From positions 8,410,001-8,474,000 of the forward strand of contig JARKIP010000049.1 in the NCBI GenBank assembly GCA_029990175.1: a stretch of DNA of 64,000 bases. The letters run 5' to 3'. This document shows positions 21,082 to 31,371 of this stretch, one piece after another. The notes under the pieces were generated by a model. It saw only the letters and a list, made by a program, of their open reading frames with translations, had not been told where the DNA came from and did not search any database. Positions within the stretch are counted from its first letter, which is position 1. The number at the start of each line of letters is the position of its first letter. The stretch is from Petunia secreta (taxonomy: Eukaryota; Streptophyta; Magnoliopsida; Solanales; Solanaceae). A program made the translations under genes and the position numbers.

Positions 21082-23241
21082 TCAAACCCTCAAAGCAACA
21101 GGGTCTTGCCATGATATTTTTCGCTTTTCCACCCGAGAAGTGCCTTCTCCAACATTTCTACAGACCAACAACTTCATATCGTTGCGCTGATCATCAGACA
21201 GGTTTCGGATAAGACTTCTTCTTGGCTCCTCGAACTTCATGCGCTCAATATTTTCTTGTGGTTCCTCTTCCCCCATCTGTAACAATTAGAAAGCCGAGAG
21301 GTAAAAAGATGGAAATCGTATAAATCACAAAATAAATGAAAATTGTAGTAGACATTTCTTGTATAATAATTACCGAGATTTCATTCAAATCAAAGACTGG
21401 AGCTCGACTAGGCAATGCAGCTTCTTTGCCACTATGACCGGTGTCCTCATTTAAATCAAAAGCAGGTGAGTTGCTCCTTAAGACAGCATTGTTTGGGATG
21501 TATAATCTCTCATTCTGCTTCAGATCAAAAGCTGGAGCTCCTTTTCGGGATGGAACTTCTTTTCCACTATGTACTCTTGCTTTATGGTTCAACCCTGAAA
21601 CTGAATAATGTAAAAGAGCATCTTTTCCACCACCTAATTTGTGGTTGTGGTTCACATGAATATCAGGTGTCTTCTTGGAAGCGACCTGTATCCTACCATT
21701 TTGTCTTGGGCCAGGAAGAGGGGGCAGTTTCTTTAGCTTGGCCTCCTTTTTGCTGGTAACGTATTCCTTTGATCTATTCTTAAGGTAAATTTCTGTAGTA
21801 CGCAAAGGTACTAGCTCTTGCTCCTGCGGATGACTTGAGGACCTCAATTGCAATAGATGCCTGTGCCTCTGGCGTAAGAAACTGCACATTTATGTGAAAT
21901 TTCAATCAGATTGAAATAGAAATTAACTCCGCAAAGCATTTGAAAACAGCTAACATCAGCATATGCACAGAAGTCCAATTCGGTCATGGTTACATTATCA
22001 ATTGAATGCATAACAAGATGCTGAACATAGGAACTATAACATAATGATCAGCGGAATTCTAATTCCTTAGTTCCACAATCCAAGATATATCATTTTGACG
22101 CTAAGGATAAATACTGAATTGAAGAAGACTTTTCAATTAAACAAAATGAAACTAGATCAAGTAAATATCGAAAACCTTTGATAAAGTTCAAAAGCTTACC
22201 GAACTTCAGCTAGTAATCTTAGTTTCCTCAGTTTTGCATCCTCCAATCTGTGCCTTATGTTACCAGTGTCCTGTAAATTGTAGGTTACATGTAGACAAAC
22301 CAGATTAATCACAAATATACATAATTATTTGGTACCATTCTGAAAAATAAAACATCAGTTTTCTACTATCTTGCAGTTAGAAGTAATTGTTAGAAAATTC
22401 TGTTTTCACTGCCACGCCAATTGCCAAATCTGGTGAAATTCTATCTGATCCCTTGATGAACGCTGCACAAAGAATTCATAGTGCATTGACAAGAATGGAC
22501 GACAAATACGTATGATCAGCTATATATTATCTTGTAAATCAGTAAATAACCCGGATTAATCACAATATATTGACTCGATTCTGCAAAATAAATCAGCAGC
22601 TTTCTATCATCTTGCAGTTAGAAGTATAGAAACTCAAGGAGAGAATAACAACTCCTGACTGGCCCGAGTTTGGTCTAGTGGTAAGAGGGCGGGATATGAT
22701 GTATTGGATAGGCGCACGACACGCATTTGTACCCCGTCGCAGACAAGATTGGCATTTAAGTGGATAAGGATAGAGGCGGCCTAACGGTCAGTGAAGTGGG
22801 TTAAGAACCCGGCAGGTCTCAGGTTCAAATGCCAATGGAAGCAAAAACACTAGGTCATTTATTCTTATCTGTCCAAGCCTCAGTAGACCGAGCCAACAGA
22901 ATTATTCAACATATGAACGCAAGCTGACCCGAACACCACGGTTATAAAAAACTAGATCAAACACCAAACCAGTTCCTAGACCAAAAGGGGTCAAATTTCT
23001 AACAAGCAAGAACAAGAAACTCCAAAACAACTACTTCAAGATACCAAACACAAGTAATAAAAGAAAATGCATAGATCAAACAAAAGAAAGGCTCAAACAA
23101 AAGAACCCCAAAAAAAGATTTTACCTTTTGAAGTTCTTGATAGTCCTGCAAAAGTGTATGATGTTTCAACATGACCTTTGGGTCTTCAAATACCCCATAA
23201 GATGATGATTCAAAAGCAACCCTTTTCATCTTTTTAGACAT
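21082..23241 (-). CDS. Uncharacterised plant protein with coiled coil and three DLN (EAR-like) motifs
   Basis: Minus-strand gene, exons 23125-23241, 22200-22270, 21374-21881, 21082-21276, all GT-AG with matching phases, giving 296 residues. The N-terminus MSKKMKRVAFESSSYG is basic. Residues 26-75 are leucine- and charge-rich (LLQDYQELQK, then LEDAKLRKLRLLAEVRFLRQ), likely a coiled coil. The middle is basic and low-complexity. Three FDLN-type motifs stand at residues 181-184 (FDLK), 204-207 and 226-229 (FDLNEIS), each close to Pro; DLN motifs are known EAR-type repression motifs that bind TOPLESS co-repressors. The C-terminus is acidic then basic. I recognise it as a conserved plant family but cannot name a function; nuclear repression is inference. 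Confidence 0.85.
22665..22905 (+). repeat. SolS-type tRNA-derived SINE(s) inside intron 1 of the minus-strand gene
   Basis: Two tRNA-like heads in tandem: GTTTGGTCTAGTGGTAAGAG (box A-like, 22670-22689), and a second unit from about 22780 with GGTCAGTGAAGTGGG and the box B-like GGTTCAAATGCC (22832-22843). It continues with AAAACACTAGGTCATTTATT and ends near AGACCGAGCC. The wording matches a Solanaceae SINE family truncated at the 3' end. Tandem or nested composition is inferred from the two heads. Confidence 0.7.
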
Positions 23242-24707
23242 TAGATCACAAATTAATCGAGAAAAGATCAGATCTTGAAGATGGAAAACCTAAGAAAAGG
23301 GGCAGGCAAGAGGAGAGAAAAAGTAAGAAAAGAGAGGTGTGTAATAATAGAAAAGAGGGGGAGGTGTTGAGAAGGTTCTTGTTTTCTTTGTGAATGTACA
23401 AGTATTGACCAAGACAAACCCCAAAAAGCCCACATAAATGGAGAAAGTAAAAAATATAATAGTAGTACATAGCTGTTTTGTGAAGTGATGAAGATTGAGA
23501 TTTTTTTGGGATGTTGCAGAAGGGTATTTGTGGTAAAGATTTGTATCATTTTTTGGTTATGTGTGACTGTGTGTTGTGTGTGTAATGTAATGTATGAGGT
23601 GAGGTGGGTTTAGTTGTTGGAGGACATATCTCCTCTCTCCATTCTTGCTTTCTTTTCTTTCCTTATTTTTTGGTTTTTCTTCTAGTAAATCTTTTAAGGT
23701 CCAGCTGGGCCATTAAAGAGAGTTGTGTGTGTATGGTGTGGACTCTTCTATGTGTTGTGTGTTTTTTTCTTTCTAGTTCTTTCTTTGTGGCGTGATGTAT
23801 TTTTCTGCTGAGGATAGGAACAGAAGGAAACATAAAATTGATTTAATACAAACATATTTTATAGAGCTACTATATAGCAGTCATATAGACATAGACAAAG
23901 AAAAAAAGAGTGTGTGTGTGTGTGTGTGTGATGTGATTTTTTTGGCCATGATTTTTCCTGAAAAAGCATGGAGAGAGAATTCTGCAGTTGTGGGTAGTGC
24001 CTTGTTTTAAGGCTTCATAGCTCTGATAGTGATGGCCTTTTCACATTATTAAGACCACTTTGCTAGTAAGTACACATTTGCCCTCACCTTTTATGGTCCT
24101 CTTCATCCTTTTTTAACTCATCTAGGTTCATAGATTCATCAATTTATGACTAGCCATTGAAAAAATTGGATCCAACCATGTTTGTTAAGATTTCTTAATT
24201 GAGTCAGCCATTAAATTTGTAGTCTTATGTGGCCCAGCTTGTTGCTGTTCTTGATTTATTTACCATAATAGCATAAGCAAAGCTTCTAAAACAAAATTTG
24301 GTGACTCGGGGAGTCCATTTTATACCTAACTTCTGCTTTTGTGTGACACCATTCAATTCTATGCCAAGAGATGTATTCTTTTACTACCATCAGATTCCTA
24401 TCTGTATTTTGTGATTTTACCTTTTATTCACAAGTGGATTATGAGTTTCTTGAGGTTTGGTTACCTTCTTCAATATTTTTATTTGTCAGTTGGCTTTTTG
24501 CTCCCTTGCCCTTTTTGATTATTCTATTTATAGAATTCCTTTATATCCATGGGGATGGTGGTTGGGCAAGGGAGTTTGCATAAATTGGCTGTATGCGTTG
24601 GCGTGTGAGAGATAGGAAGAAGGAAGGTGGACATCAAGTTGCCTTTCTTGATTGACGCAATACAATGGATTAATACGTGGAACAATTTATCAAATTTGTC
24701 TTTGTGC
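23242..24707. other. 5' leader/promoter of the minus-strand gene and intergenic DNA
   Basis: Upstream of 23241 the minus strand has a CT-rich leader (23280-23360 reads as GA-rich on plus). A GT microsatellite is at 23911-23930. No other gene was seen up to the MITE at 24710. Confidence 0.5.
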
Positions 24708-24709
24708 TA

Positions 24710-24941
24710 CTCCATCCGTCCCGTGTTTGGGTTTGATTTGGTTCGGAGATTAAAAAAACAGGAAAGACTTTTGAATTTTGTAGTTTATAATTAAAGTTGT
24801 GTAATGTGGACCAATATCTTTAAATCTTGTTATGCAAAACAAATATTGGAATTAAAGAGTTACCAAATATATAAAAAAAACATCCTTTTTGGGACAAACT
24901 AAAAAGGAAAAATAGACAATCATTTTGAGACGAAGGGGGAA
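24710..24941. mobile_element. Stowaway/Mariner-like MITE, degenerate
   Basis: The left end TA-CTCCATCCGTCCCGTGTTTG and the right end TTTTGAGACGAAGGGGGA are imperfect inverted repeats of the CTCCCTCCGTCCC type that ends plant Stowaway MITEs, flanked by TA. The interior is AT-rich and non-coding. About 230 bp. Confidence 0.65.
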
Positions 24942-24950
24942 ATATTTGAT

Positions 24951-25282
24951 ACGAGAAAGTCGGGGAAAGTGCACAAAAGGCCACTTTTGCCACTGGTCTT
25001 TGAGCACAAGCCACTAATATCAAAATATTTAGTTTATGGCCACTTTTGCTTAAAGAGATAGAACTTCAGTCCAGAGGCAGGATTGAAGTTCAGTTCTTAA
25101 AGATTGAACTTCAATCCAGGGCTATATGGACTGAAGTTCAGTCAATTATCAGAACTTAAGTCAATATTTATTTAGTAAATGCCTAAAAGTGGCCTCTAGT
25201 GTAAGACCAATAAAAAAAGTGGCTTCAAACTAAATACCAGTGTTAAAAGTGGCTGCTGGGTGAAATTTTTACGAGAGAGTCG
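24951..25282. mobile_element. Small MULE-like MITE with near-perfect flanking duplication
   Basis: ACGAGAAAGTCG (24951-24962) and ACGAGAGAGTCG (25271-25282) flank a segment starting GGGAAAGTGCACAAAAGGCC and ending AAAGTGGCTGCTGGGTGAAA; AGTGGCC/GGCCACTTTT words recur in both orientations. The interior repeats GAACTTCAGTCCAG and GAACTTCAATCCAG. There is no reading frame. It is probably a Mutator-type MITE; the true 9-bp duplication lies within the 12-bp match. Confidence 0.6.
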
Positions 25283-25990
25283 CATTCTTTCATAGTTGAC
25301 CCGTAATAGTGCTCCAACCTATGACCATGATCAAAATTGAAGAGGAAATGGACCTTTCTCCTTAAATAAGTAGAGTTCACCTATTTAAGAGCTCAACCGT
25401 TGATGGTAATAAAGACAAATACAAAACTTTAAAATGATAAGGCTATGAATACCTTTTAGAAATCATTTTTGCGCTTTTTTTGGTTTTTTATACAGTGGTG
25501 AGCAATCCGAATTCACGGTGAAGGTCTTACTTCTTTTTCAAAATTATTATTTCTAAAAAATTTATGTCACGTCCTTAGACAAATACAATCATTAGAACAC
25601 CGATCATTTAACGGACCGATGTGGGGAGGATGAGATCAATTACCTTTCATTAAATTTTTGAGTTGGAGCAGCGGCAGTGGAAATTTTTTTGATATATAAC
25701 TTCTCCTTCAACAGATTATATACAGTGTTAATCCAAATTCATCGAGTCAGTAGAGGATTAGTCCAACCAGCTAGGTCCTAAGACTAAAATTAAGTGGCTG
25801 ACAAAAGGCCCTAAAGCCTTAAAGCCAAATTATCCCATAGGAAACATAGTCTAATGCCAAATCTACTTGCTGCTAAATTATCCAAATTGGAACAACTGAA
25901 AAGAAATAAAATATTAGCAATGGAAGCCAAACATCAATGATTAAATCAAAGAGCATAACATATAGTGGCCAAATCATATCCAAGGATAAT
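25283..25990. other. Intergenic DNA upstream of the SPX gene
   Basis: AT-rich non-coding sequence with no recognised repeat or gene. The last 100 bases are distal promoter. Confidence 0.5.
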
Positions 25991-25991
25991 A

Positions 25992-26008
25992 GGATATCCT
26001 GAATATTC
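25992..26008 (+). promoter_or_regulatory. Paired P1BS sites (GNATATNC) upstream of the SPX gene
   Basis: GGATATCC (25992-25999) and GAATATTC (26001-26008) both fit the palindromic PHR1-binding consensus GNATATNC and are one base apart. They lie 37 bases upstream of the TATA box and about 115 bases upstream of the ATG. PHR1-type MYB factors bind this site in phosphate-starvation genes, SPX genes included; function here is inference. Confidence 0.75.
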
Positions 26009-26045
26009 ATAGTATAGTTCTTAGAAACCAATGTTATTCAACTTC

Positions 26046-26053
26046 TATATATA
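26046..26053 (+). promoter_or_regulatory. TATA box of the SPX gene
   Basis: TATATATA, 68 bases before the start codon, in a short leader compatible with transcription starting near 26080. Confidence 0.6.
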
Positions 26054-26120
26054 CTCACTCCTTTACTAGTACAAAATTCTCTCTTTTCCAATCCATTATT
26101 GCTACATAGTATATAACATC

Positions 26121-29066
26121 ATGAAGTTTGGAAGAATGTTGATGAGGTTAATGACCCTTATAGAAGAGACTTTACCTGATTGGCAAGACAAGTTCTTGTC
26201 TTACAAGGATCTCAAGAAACAATTAAAGCTCATTTATCCTAGTAATAAACGTCAAAGGCTAGAACCTGATGATGGCATAGTTAATAGAAATGAGGTGAAT
26301 GAATTTGTGAAACTCTTGGAGAAGGAAATTGACAAGTTTAACACTTTCTTTCTTGAAAAAGAAGAGGACTATATCATTCAACTCAAGGTATCTTTTTATT
26401 TGTTCCTTAGTATCATGATATTTGGTTTGGTTTTGCTTTGTTTTGTTTTGAATTTTGCATGTTTTGCAGGTATTGAGAGATAGGATGGCTGAGATTAGAA
26501 ATCCTGAACAATTGATAAGAGTAGGTAGAGACTTAGTGGATCTTCACGGCCAAATGGTTCTATTGGAGAACTACAGTTCTCTTAATTATACAGGTACTGA
26601 TCAGCCATTTCAATTCTTGCTAACACATTACTGTAACAAGTTTCACAAATTGAAGGTATGGCTGCATAGTAATTAAATTCCATGTAGATTAACATGCTTT
26701 GACAACGTTCCTTGTATCTAATACCTATTTCCCCCCCCCCCCCCCCCAACTCGTAACGAAATCCCTTTGACACGCACCTCCTTTGTTGGAAATTTTTTAT
26801 ACCCCTATTTGGCTACGTGACGCGCTCAATCCTTAGTTGAGTGATGTTAATTCTGTATTCGAAATAAATCATACATAAACGTATAATAGAAGAAAATATT
26901 TTCGAGCCCACAAAATTCATTGTGTCCTTAAGGAATTATATCCCCTCGCAGTACCCAAGGTATTGGAGATAGAAACGGAATATACCTCTGTTGGGGGTAG
27001 TGGCACTTCAAATTCGTAACTTTTATTTTGGAAAAACAATGCAGAAATAGAGTTTTAAGAGGGGCGAGATCTCAAATGATTTAAGTGTCAAAAACGAGGC
27101 AATGATCTCTATTTATAGCCAACAAAGTGGTTTGTGGTGAAGGTGTGATGCCCAGAAAAGGTGAGAATGGATCATTTCCCATTCACAGAACCCACAAGTG
27201 ACACTCCCATGCCCATACGCCTAAAAGAGAGTGTATTCATGCTTCTTTCCACATCGACGTCCAGGGTGTAAAAGCTACTAATTAACAGCCGAGTCCAAGG
27301 GGTCATTTGGACTATTAAAAATAACGTGTCGAGTTTAGGGTGGCAGTTATGCATTCTGCCTTCTCAAAGCATTTCTGGAAACCGATTACAGTGAGGCATG
27401 AATTACTTTAAAGTAGCTTTGGGATGAGATCAGAAAATTGAACCATGTTGAGTTTGCTAACATGTTTGACTAAAAAATCCTAAGCTAAGCATTGTAGAAG
27501 CTGAACATGAGCTTGTTTGTTGACAGCTTCGTTCTGCAGCCTGACCGATAGAGAATGTATATACATTAGTGTAAAAGAAAGAAATACTGACATTTCCGTG
27601 GTGAATGTGGAAAGGGATTGCAGTGGAAACATTATGAAGAAAATTGTTGAGTGATCACTAATTACAAAACAATGACCGGGCCAGTAGGATCAGTTGAGTA
27701 CTTGGTAATGCCAAATATGTCATTCCCCAAGGTGGAAATGTCTGTAATAGTTTATTGAAGGAAAAGGCATTATTTCTTCATGCAGAAAGAAATTGAAGTA
27801 AAATAAGGAAGTAGTTGAAGCTTTATTTCACATAGTAAATTAATCATTTGTCAGTGTCCTTTTTGTAAGGAAAGCTTGGAAATTGTGATATCTCATTGCC
27901 AGGAATTGTGAAGCCTTGTTCTTGGCAGGTGTATGGAGCATTTCAAGGCTTTTAAAAACTTCTTTATTGATTTTTGTGATTATTCTCAGCGTTGGACATC
28001 CAGTAGATAGTTCTATGGGTGCTATTTAAGGTAATGAATTGTAGATTGTTAGACGGCTTTTGACTGAGTTTCCTTAAAGAGCTTGAGGACTTGTATAAAT
28101 CTTGGACCAACAGCTCCTATCTATTGGTGTTTTAGCGTAGCTTGTGTAATCCCATTTTTAGTAATATATGGACTGATCAGTATGTTTCTTCATTTTAAGC
28201 TGATTTTGTATTAGATCATGTGATCGTTGTGGCTCATTTGTTAAGAACTTCTGTTGGCTCCTTTAAACTTTAGGCTTCTACCAGACAAGCTTTGTAGCAA
28301 TGCATTTTATTTGTTGATATATATGTACTTATTTCCTTGAAATACAGGATGCCTCTTTTCAGTTATTTCCATAACTGCACACTGACTCAAATAGGATTTT
28401 ACAGATTTGTATGTAATTTTTTCCGCTTTGGTAATTGTCTTGTTTGCAGGAATAGTGAAGATATTAAAGAAATATGACAAACGTACTGGTGCTCTTATTC
28501 GCTTTCCTGTCATCCGAAAGGTGCTAGAGGAGCCATTTTTCAAAACTGATGTTCTAAATAAGCTAGTGAAGGAGTGTGAAACCATGCTTAATAGGCTTCT
28601 CTCCCAAAATGAGCCATCTAACACACCAGGAGGTAGTAATGGAGAAGGAAGTAGCAGAGGAGGTATTGGAGGAAGTGATATGAGAGTCAACTATGCAGAA
28701 GAACTTGCAGAGATTGAAAAGACATATAAAGCACCGGAAGGGGAAGGTAGTAGCAGAGTCAAAGGTAGTGAAGAAGGAAATAATGTAGCTGAAGATCCAG
28801 ATGAAGAACTTGCTGAGTTTGGAAAGCTTTCTAAAGTGCCTGGAGCAGAAGGAAGTAGTATAGACGTCGAAGATCCAGAAGAACTGGCCGAGCTTGAAAA
28901 CATGGGAAACATGTACTTAAAGCTTACAACATCAGCACTGAGAGTCTTGAAAGAAATCCGAAGTGGAAGTTCAACTGCCAGCGTATTCTCTTTGCCACCA
29001 CTGGAAAATAATGAACTGCATAAGGTCTGGAAGGATATTCCAAATGTTGAACAAGTAGCAAAATAG
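26121..29066 (+). CDS. SPX-domain protein (SPX1/SPX2-like), complete gene
   Basis: Single-domain SPX proteins sense inositol pyrophosphates and sequester PHR transcription factors, so they report cellular phosphate. Exons 26121-26387, 26470-26593, 28450-29066, GT-AG, phases matching, 335 residues. The SPX domain fills residues 1 to about 165: MKFGRMLMRLMTLIEETLPD, YKDLKKQLKLIYP, FVKLLEKEIDKFNTFF, and KILKKYDKRTG, the last two helices supplying the Lys-rich phosphate-binding surface. The tail has ALRVLKEIRSGSSTASVFSLPPL, the SPX1-type ending. Unusual: the acidic EELAE(I/F/L) segment occurs three times (residues 214, 249, 274), lengthening the protein beyond the roughly 256 residues of Arabidopsis SPX1. 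Intron 2 (1856 bp) contains a C17 run at 26731-26747. Paired P1BS sites precede the gene. Confidence 0.93.
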
Positions 29067-29708
29067 TGTTCCATGTTATCTCTTAAATGCTCTACATGTT
29101 GTGTTCTACAGTTTTGCAGTTCAAGTGTTATATATCTGCAAGGAATAAGTTCAATTGCTGGGACTATGTCCCTAGGGGCTTAAATTGGGTTTAGATTTCC
29201 TTAATATAGTGTGCAGTATCTTGTAGAGATATCACTGATCAATTGCTTTTGGCTCTAGGACGTGTCAGGTTGGCTTGTACTGCTTATTCTCAAGGTGGTA
29301 ATTGTATCAATGTATGTAAAAGTTGCCTACTTTACAATGCATTTTAATGCTTCTTCTTGATGTACCTACTTTTTTTTTTTTTTTTTTTTTTTGGAAGGGA
29401 AGATATACAAATTATCCTGTAAATTGGTTTCGAGAAGTCAATTACACACTTATACTTCTCACTTAAACTTTGGGATGATCCTTACTCTCCTATCTTGTGT
29501 GGCGTGGAAGTAGTACTCTCTTGAGACATATAATACATGTTTCATGGTTTTGGGTGATATACACAAGAGGTTGTCTAATAAGATAAAATAATCATGGTAG
29601 TATAACTTTTTGCTCTTGTTTTATCCTGCTTGGTTGTAGTATTGAATCTTGGATAAGGAATCCTGTACAATTTAGAGCACCAATACCTATCATCAACATG
29701 AGATAACT
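29067..29708 (+). other. SPX gene 3' UTR and intergenic DNA
   Basis: Non-coding. A run of T around 29370-29391 is the only marked structure. Confidence 0.5.
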
Positions 29709-29825
29709 CATCCATGTATAACTTATTAATAGATAAATGTGACGTCCCACTACATTATGAGCCAATAAACATCCATGTATAACTTATTAATAGATAAATG
29801 TGACGTCCCACTACATTATGAGCCA
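29709..29825 (+). repeat. 56-bp tandem duplication
   Basis: The segment 29709-29764 (CATCCATGTATAACTTATTA ... TATGAGCCA) is repeated without visible change at 29770-29825 after a 5-base spacer ATAAA. It spans the left edge of the putative LTR below. Confidence 0.9.
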
Positions 29826-30366
29826 AATTATGTGCACAAGACAATTGAAGCTTCTAGAGAGGCCAAGAGTGGTCTAGAGTGTGGAAGACTCTAGAACCTT
29901 GAAGGCTCTTGACTTTGGGCTTTCTTGAAACGTGTAGAAGTATCTAGATCATGGAAGAACATTAGTTGGAGTTGGAAGGAACCATCAGCTCATGGAACAC
30001 TTTAGAAGAGCCAAGAGAGAGCATGCTAGCTTCCACCTACGTGCATTAATATAGTCTAGAACTTCCCTTAAAGTAGTATAAATAGGAGTAGTCATTTCAT
30101 TTGTACTCGTCTAGCATACTAAATCTTCTAAATTGTGTAAAGCATTGTCATTTGATCTTAATGCAAGTATCTTTGCCGACAACTTGTGCATTAACCGTAT
30201 GCAAATACTTGACAACTTTATTTGCTTGACTTAAGGATCATCCGAGGATATTAGTTTGACACTCTAGGTGTTCTTTAGAGGTTCAAAGGCCGAACTTAGG
30301 CATTGCATTGGGCAGAAATCATCTAAGTCCCGACACATCGCCCAGAGTGAGTCTAGGACTGTGACA
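29799..30366 (+). mobile_element. Candidate solo LTR
   Basis: Starts TGTGACGTCCC and ends GGACTGTGACA, with ATAAA before the start and overlapping the end (ACATAAAG). The interior has a TATA-like AGTATAAATAGGAG (about 30073-30086) roughly two thirds along, as in an LTR. No internal retroelement genes are near, so solo-LTR formation by recombination is the simplest reading. The terminal dinucleotide and the duplication overlap by one base, so the call is tentative. Confidence 0.5.
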
Positions 30367-31371
30367 TAAAGCTCCAAAGAACAAACTATCATTGCTGTTT
30401 TCCTATAAACCAATGAAGGTCCATCATCCAAGAGCATAATTGTAAACTCATTGCTTGTCAGCTAAAAATGTAAAAACATATTTCAACTAATATCTTCTAT
30501 ATCTAATTTTTAGTAGAATGAACCAAACACCTAACAAAAAATAATTACCATATTACAATCTATATATTACTAATCATCGTATTACTAATTCTTGTATTGT
30601 CCCTTTATAAATTGTATTCAGGCCAGGTGTCTCATTTCTTATTTAACATATTAACCAGCTTTAATATAAGATCTGAAGTATGGATTAAGAGTAATATATA
30701 ATCGTTAATTACATATAAAAGCTTATATGTGCAATGCACAAGAAAAATTTTGATTTCCAAGGAGGTTGCAATATCTGTACACTCTCAACATACTCTTTAC
30801 CAGAAAAACAAATATTGTTATGTTATAGAACGATTGTTGAGTTGCTAACAAAACTTTGTAGCTTAAAAGATATATAATCTGAAAAATAACCGTACTTGAA
30901 AAAGTACATATAAGTACATTAAAAGTATTATACTACTATGTTTAGATTATATAAAACATATTCTAAAGTTATTACTTTGTTTAATCTAGATTCAGTAATT
31001 TATATAAGATAAAGATTATCATAATTATTCGGTACAATTATATAGAATGACATTAAAATCAATGATTTTATTAAAAACAGCTAAATAATCAAATTGGTAA
31101 TATATGATCTGATGGATTTCCAAACAACCATTGACACCCTACTCACAAGTCACAACTGCTAGCCAAACAAACAAAAAGTGATTCAAAAAGGTGCAAGTCT
31201 AAATTATACAAAATATTGGGCATCATATGATATTTCCAAAACCCAAAGGGGAAAACGAACGTTTATCCAAATGTGGAGATTGCAACCTAGGAAAGAGGCA
31301 TAAAAAGATAATATTGGGAATAAAATTTCATATCTTCTCTGAAACTTTTTCGTCAGCAATTTTTGTGAAAA
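30367..31371. other. Intergenic DNA and promoter of the YbaB/STIC2-like gene
   Basis: Very AT-rich, no reading frame of note. The last 150 bases contain the probable leader of the following gene. Confidence 0.5.

Noticed and set aside
22665..22905. tRNA gene
   Set aside because: Box A and box B words are present but acceptor and anticodon stems do not pair; it reads as a SINE.
23268..23549. Minus-strand small proteins upstream of the DLN-motif gene
   Set aside because: Lie in the CT-rich leader; composition-driven, no homology recognised.
28307..29074. Two minus-strand frames opposite the SPX last exon
   Set aside because: Mirror of the acidic Glu/Ser-rich coding sequence.
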